From NCBI GenBank assembly GCA_963693365.1, contig CAVNZM010000017.1, positions 1,178,001-1,242,000 of the forward strand: a DNA stretch of 64,000 nt. Reading direction: 5' to 3'. The translations under genes were made by a program, and so were the position numbers. Each line of letters begins with the position of its first letter. Position 1 is the first letter of the stretch. This document shows, one piece after another, positions 63,954 through 64,000 of the stretch. The DNA is from Amoebidium appalachense (lineage: Eukaryota > Ichthyosporea). The notes beneath the pieces were generated by a model. It worked only from the letters and a program-made list of their open reading frames with translations, was not told the origin of the DNA and ran no database searches.

Positions 63954-64000
63954 GGATGCTGTGTGATGCATATATGTGGTGTTGTAAAGGGAGGTCGATA
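62998..64000. repeat. Right-edge repeats and unassigned DNA
   Basis: (CA)n at 63011-63103 and 63253-63345, GA-rich at 63106-63140, (GA)n at 63396-63477, unique AT-rich DNA at 63510-63780, poly-C at 63810-63832 and a T run at about 63918-63950. No gene seen. Confidence 0.65.

Overview
The window is nuclear DNA of an intron-rich eukaryote. Spliced genes with GT..AG introns, Ty1/copia and Ty3/gypsy LTR retrotransposons, a LINE-type element and a very high density of microsatellites show this. The species cannot be read from the sequence; a unicellular eukaryote is my guess. Homopolymeric C/G tracts of 20-43 bp are unusually common and sit beside long (CA)n, (GT)n and (CT)n runs.

Layout. 1-4694: a minus-strand gene of the mitochondrial p32/MAM33 family in at least six small exons, with introns that are mostly microsatellite; its 3' end is unresolved or lies off the left edge. 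4695-13687: a microsatellite-poor stretch with two intronless paralogous protein kinases (6694-7572 and 10584-11459), the first with an altered catalytic loop. 13688-17226: a complete, non-autonomous LTR retrotransposon (element D) with two 480-bp LTRs and a 5-bp target-site duplication (TSD). 17227-19866: low-complexity DNA with a weak copia RNase H relic and a 338-bp foldback (MITE-like) element.

19871-46679 is a nest of retrotransposons. Ty3/gypsy element A (264-bp LTRs, TSD ATAG) is interrupted by chromovirus B on the minus strand (714-bp LTRs, chromodomain integrase). B's right LTR is interrupted by a Ty1/copia element C1 on the minus strand (about 925-bp LTRs, TSD CTAAG). C1 in turn contains a 7.2-kb inverted block made of a full plus-strand copy of the same copia element (C2) plus a fragment of B. 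The block matches the reverse complement of the B/C1 junction region, so it is an inverted duplication or an assembly fold-back.

46680-51211 is mostly low-complexity DNA with one candidate terminal exon. 51212-55756 is a LINE with ORF1, an endonuclease/reverse transcriptase ORF2 split by a frame break, and a poly(A) tail. 55757-58016 is intergenic. 58017-62997 is a plus-strand four-exon gene for a 444-residue protein with one N-terminal membrane segment plus seven more, receptor-like. Its three introns (1.1-1.3 kb each) are almost wholly microsatellite, and all three acceptor AGs fall at the end of (CA)n runs. 62998-64000 is repeats and unassigned DNA.

Two themes link the region. Microsatellites fill introns and supply splice-site bases in both host genes. 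Several unrelated retroelements also carry microsatellite or poly-C tracts near their 3' ends. Many frame breaks in the elements lie at homopolymers, so some may be sequencing or assembly errors rather than biological decay.
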